From: Bacillota bacterium
GTDB taxonomy: Bacteria > Bacillota_I > Bacilli_A > Acholeplasmatales > Acholeplasmataceae
Assembly: GCA_023458995.1 (NCBI GenBank)
Contig: JAEWVV010000033.1
Span: 1-8,062 of the forward strand
Reading direction: 5' to 3'
DNA length: 8,062 nt
Below, piece after piece: positions 6,071-8,062 of the stretch; the stretch's first letter is position 1, and every line of letters starts with the position of its first letter. A program made the translations under genes and the position numbers. The notes under the pieces were generated by a model, which saw only the letters and a list, made by a program, of their open reading frames with translations, made no database searches and was not told where the DNA came from.

Positions 6071-6983
6071 TACAAAACATCAACATCATCAGTATATGAT
6101 CATGATTCACGTCTTTTTGATGGTCTTGTTTCTTGCGATAGGAAGCCAGAGTAGCGCCCCCTATTCAAGAGTAGCAATTGATTTTGGTAGCATTCAAATC
6201 TATTGGTATGCAATTTTCATTTTGACAGGAGTATTTATAGCGGCATATTATAGTCAGAATGAACTCAATCGTTTAAATTATCCTAAGGATATTATCTATG
6301 ACGGTCTCTTAATTGGGTTACCTTTAGCACTTTTAGGAGCTAGACTTTACTATGTGTTATTTGATCCAATTCCACATTATAAGACTTTTCTAGACATAAT
6401 CAATATTTCAAAAGGTGGCTTAGCGATTCATGGAGCAATCATTACCACTCTAGTTTTTGTCCCTATTTTTTGTAAGATCAAAAAAATTAAATTATTGCCA
6501 CTTATAGATACGTTGATGATAGGATTTCTCATTGGACAAATCGTTGGTAGATTTGGAAATTTCATGAACCATGAAGCCTACGGACCAGCAATTCAATCAG
6601 CGTGGGTTATTGACATATTGCCTAAATTCATTGTTGAACAAATGACTCTAGGTAGTGTTGTTCATCATCCTACCTTTTTATATGAAGGTTTATGGAACCT
6701 ATCTATGCTTGTCACACTGATCATTTTAAAGAAGAAACGTTTGCTCAAAGTAGGTGAAAATCTTGGACTTTATTTGATATGGTACGGTTTAGGTAGAGGA
6801 ATAATCATTGAGCCGATGAGAGTCAATGGTGCATATGGAGATGCACTGATGATTATGGATATTCCGGTAAACATAATAATGTCACTCGTTTTTGTTGCTC
6901 TAGGTGTAGTGTATTTGTTTTTTAGCAGACTAAAGATGAAAAATCTTCCCTATCAAGTAGATTTAGTTAATGTAACATCATAA
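6054..6983 (+). CDS. lgt: prolipoprotein diacylglyceryl transferase with His-rich N-terminal extension
   Basis: A 309-residue multi-pass membrane enzyme that transfers diacylglyceryl from phosphatidylglycerol to the lipobox cysteine of prolipoproteins, the first step of lipoprotein maturation. Family motifs are all present: LGARLYYVLFD (94-104), GGLAIHG with the conserved His126 (121-127), the Lgt signature GRFGNFMNHEAYG (165-177), HPTFLYE (205-211) and GRGIIIEPMR (247-256). The core aligns from about residue 37. Before it come a His-rich tail (His at 2, 4, 5, 9, 11, 12, 19) and an added hydrophobic stretch (about 15-30), neither usual for Lgt. The start overlaps copA by 17 bases and has its own AAGGAG, so translation is probably coupled to copA. 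It is the last gene of the copper operon. No protein complete in the window has a lipobox, so its substrate is elsewhere. It may be a second, copper-linked copy rather than the housekeeping enzyme. Confidence 0.93.
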   Translation: MHTHHNTKHQHHQYMIMIHVFLMVLFLAIGSQSSAPYSRVAIDFGSIQIYWYAIFILTGVFIAAYYSQNELNRLNYPKDIIYDGLLIGLPLALLGARLYYVLFDPIPHYKTFLDIINISKGGLAIHGAIITTLVFVPIFCKIKKIKLLPLIDTLMIGFLIGQIVGRFGNFMNHEAYGPAIQSAWVIDILPKFIVEQMTLGSVVHHPTFLYEGLWNLSMLVTLIILKKKRLLKVGENLGLYLIWYGLGRGIIIEPMRVNGAYGDALMIMDIPVNIIMSLVFVALGVVYLFFSRLKMKNLPYQVDLVNVTS

Positions 6984-6995
6984 CAATCAATAACG

Positions 6996-7031
6996 AAATG
7001 CCAGAGATCAAAATTATTCTCTGGCATTTTT
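6996..7031 (+). terminator. rho-independent terminator of the copper operon
   Basis: Perfect 12-bp stem between 6996-7007 (AAATGCCAGAGA) and 7018-7029 (TCTCTGGCATTT), with a 10-base loop; the stem's end and a short T run (7027-7031) form the tail. It lies 12 bases after the lgt stop. Confidence 0.9.
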
Positions 7032-7039
7032 ATATAGAG

Positions 7040-7066
7040 AAAAGCGAGTTTAGTCAACTCGCTTTT
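7040..7066 (-). terminator. hairpin terminator for the convergent minus-strand ATPase gene
   Basis: Perfect 11-bp stem between 7040-7050 (AAAAGCGAGTT) and 7056-7066 (AACTCGCTTTT) with a 5-base loop. Read on the minus strand it follows the ATPase stop by 11 bases and ends in four T. It could back up the plus-strand terminator as well, since it also ends in four T in that direction. Confidence 0.8.
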
Positions 7067-7077
7067 GTGTAATAAAT

Positions 7078-8062
7078 TTAGATTTTTAGCAATCGAGCGT
7101 TAATAGCTACAATGACTGTACTTAGTGACATTAATACTGCTCCAACTGCAGGACTCAATAGAATACCGATAGAACTTAAAACACCAGCAGCTAAAGGAAT
7201 AGCAATAATATTATATCCTGTTGCCCATACGAGGTTTTGAATCATTTTCTTATAGGTTGATTTAGAAAGTTTTATGATATTTACGACATCCATTGGATTA
7301 CTCTTAACGAGTATGACATCTGCAGTTTCAATCGCTACATCTGTACCTGCACCAATTGCAATACCAAGGTGTGCTTTAGCTAGTGCTGGTGCATCATTGA
7401 TGCCATCACCAGTCATGGCTACAAGACGCCCTTCTTTTGTAAGTGATTCAATCTTATCTGATTTTTGATCAGGTAAAACCTCTGCAAATACATGTTGAAT
7501 ACCAATCTTTTTAGCAACTTCATCAGCAACTTTTTGATTATCTCCTGTCAGCATATATGAATCAATGCCCATATCTTTCAGTGTTTCAATAGCCTCTTTT
7601 GAGGTTTCTCTAATCATATCGTTTAAAGCAATATAACCCATTAGTTTTTTGTTCTTAAGGATAAAAACAACAGTGTTACCTTGGTTCGCTAAGGTTTCAT
7701 ATGCGCTGATATCAAATGGTATTTTCAATTCTTTTATATAGCCTGGGCTTACGATTTCAATGGTTGATTGTTGTACTATACCAACAAGTCCTTTACCAGG
7801 AATTGCTGTGATATCTTTAGCCTTTTGAAGTTGTACTTTTTTATCTTTAGCTGCTCTAACGATTGCTTTTGCTATAGGATGCTCGGATTCATTCTCAATC
7901 GCATAAGCTAATGATAGAAGCTCGTTTTCACTCAAACTAAGGCTATCAATTTTTGAGATGCCAAATTCACCTTTAGTTAGTGTGCCTGTTTTATCAAATA
8001 CAACTGTGTTGATCTTGCGTGCATTCTCGAAATTGGCTCGATTTCGAATGAGTAACCCATGC
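7078..8062 (-). CDS. copB: CopB-like P1B-type copper ATPase, C-terminal part (5' end outside window)
   Basis: The frame is open from the right edge to a TAA stop at 7078, giving 327 residues of the C-terminal half of a metal-pumping P-type ATPase. It starts at HGLLIRNRANFENARKI, just after the membrane CPx motif. It contains DKTGT (fragment residue Asp23), SEHP (59-62), LTGDN (171-175), GDGINDAP (218-225) and two last helices with GYN (282-284) and MSLSTVIVAINA (311-322). The entry segment and MSxST ending are typical of the CopB (P1B-3) branch, described as exporting Cu+/Ag+ or Cu2+, and differ from the MxxSS of the CopA encoded convergently. An internal TTG at 7935 is not the true start, because the frame with DKTGT continues upstream. 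The N-terminus, CPx motif and any His-rich tail are outside the window, so metal choice cannot be settled. Confidence 0.9.
   Translation of the reverse strand, partial: HGLLIRNRANFENARKINTVVFDKTGTLTKGEFGISKIDSLSLSENELLSLAYAIENESEHPIAKAIVRAAKDKKVQLQKAKDITAIPGKGLVGIVQQSTIEIVSPGYIKELKIPFDISAYETLANQGNTVVFILKNKKLMGYIALNDMIRETSKEAIETLKDMGIDSYMLTGDNQKVADEVAKKIGIQHVFAEVLPDQKSDKIESLTKEGRLVAMTGDGINDAPALAKAHLGIAIGAGTDVAIETADVILVKSNPMDVVNIIKLSKSTYKKMIQNLVWATGYNIIAIPLAAGVLSSIGILLSPAVGAVLMSLSTVIVAINARLLKI

Noticed and set aside
7933..7935. TTG at 7935 as the start of a short ATPase protein.
   Set aside because: The same frame continues upstream through DKTGT to the window edge, so this is an internal codon of a longer gene.

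Overview
The window is about 8 kb of AT-rich bacterial DNA, densely coding, with strong GGAGG-type ribosome binding sites, short intergenic gaps and rho-independent hairpin terminators. This suggests a low-GC Gram-positive lineage (Bacillota or an Acholeplasma/Izemoplasma-like relative). Tryptophan is written TGG, and no in-frame TGA is needed in any gene, so the standard code fits. A closer assignment cannot be made from the sequence alone.

Layout. Bases 1-1242 hold the end of a YcxB-like protein gene followed by a membrane protein with two similar halves, probably co-transcribed. A bidirectional terminator (about 1265-1314) separates them from a minus-strand multi-pass membrane protein (1323-2186 or 2216). 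A short divergent promoter region (about 2187-2375) contains an 11-bp inverted repeat overlapping a minus-strand promoter. Next, on the plus strand, comes a membrane-anchored, permuted papain-like (YiiX-type NlpC/P60) putative cysteine hydrolase (2376-3302).

The core of the window is a copper operon, 3285-7031. It has a near-consensus sigma-A promoter with an extended -10, embedded in the end of the hydrolase gene. A C-tract/G-tract dyad resembling a CsoR operator lies just downstream. Three tightly packed genes follow: a small CopZ-like metallochaperone, a Cu+-exporting P1B-1 ATPase (CopA, two N-terminal metal-binding domains), and a prolipoprotein diacylglyceryl transferase (Lgt) whose start codon lies inside the end of copA. 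The Lgt has an unusual His-rich N-terminal tail plus an extra hydrophobic segment. A perfect 12-bp terminator ends the operon. A second hairpin serves the convergent minus-strand gene, the C-terminal part of a second P1B ATPase of CopB type that runs off the right edge.

Working model: CopZ carries cytosolic Cu+ to CopA, which exports it; the CopB-like pump may export a second species or work at a different threshold; the operon-encoded Lgt would lipidate lipoproteins, perhaps under copper stress. The Lgt role is inference. The most noteworthy point is a lipoprotein-modifying enzyme with a His-rich tail, translationally coupled to a copper pump.
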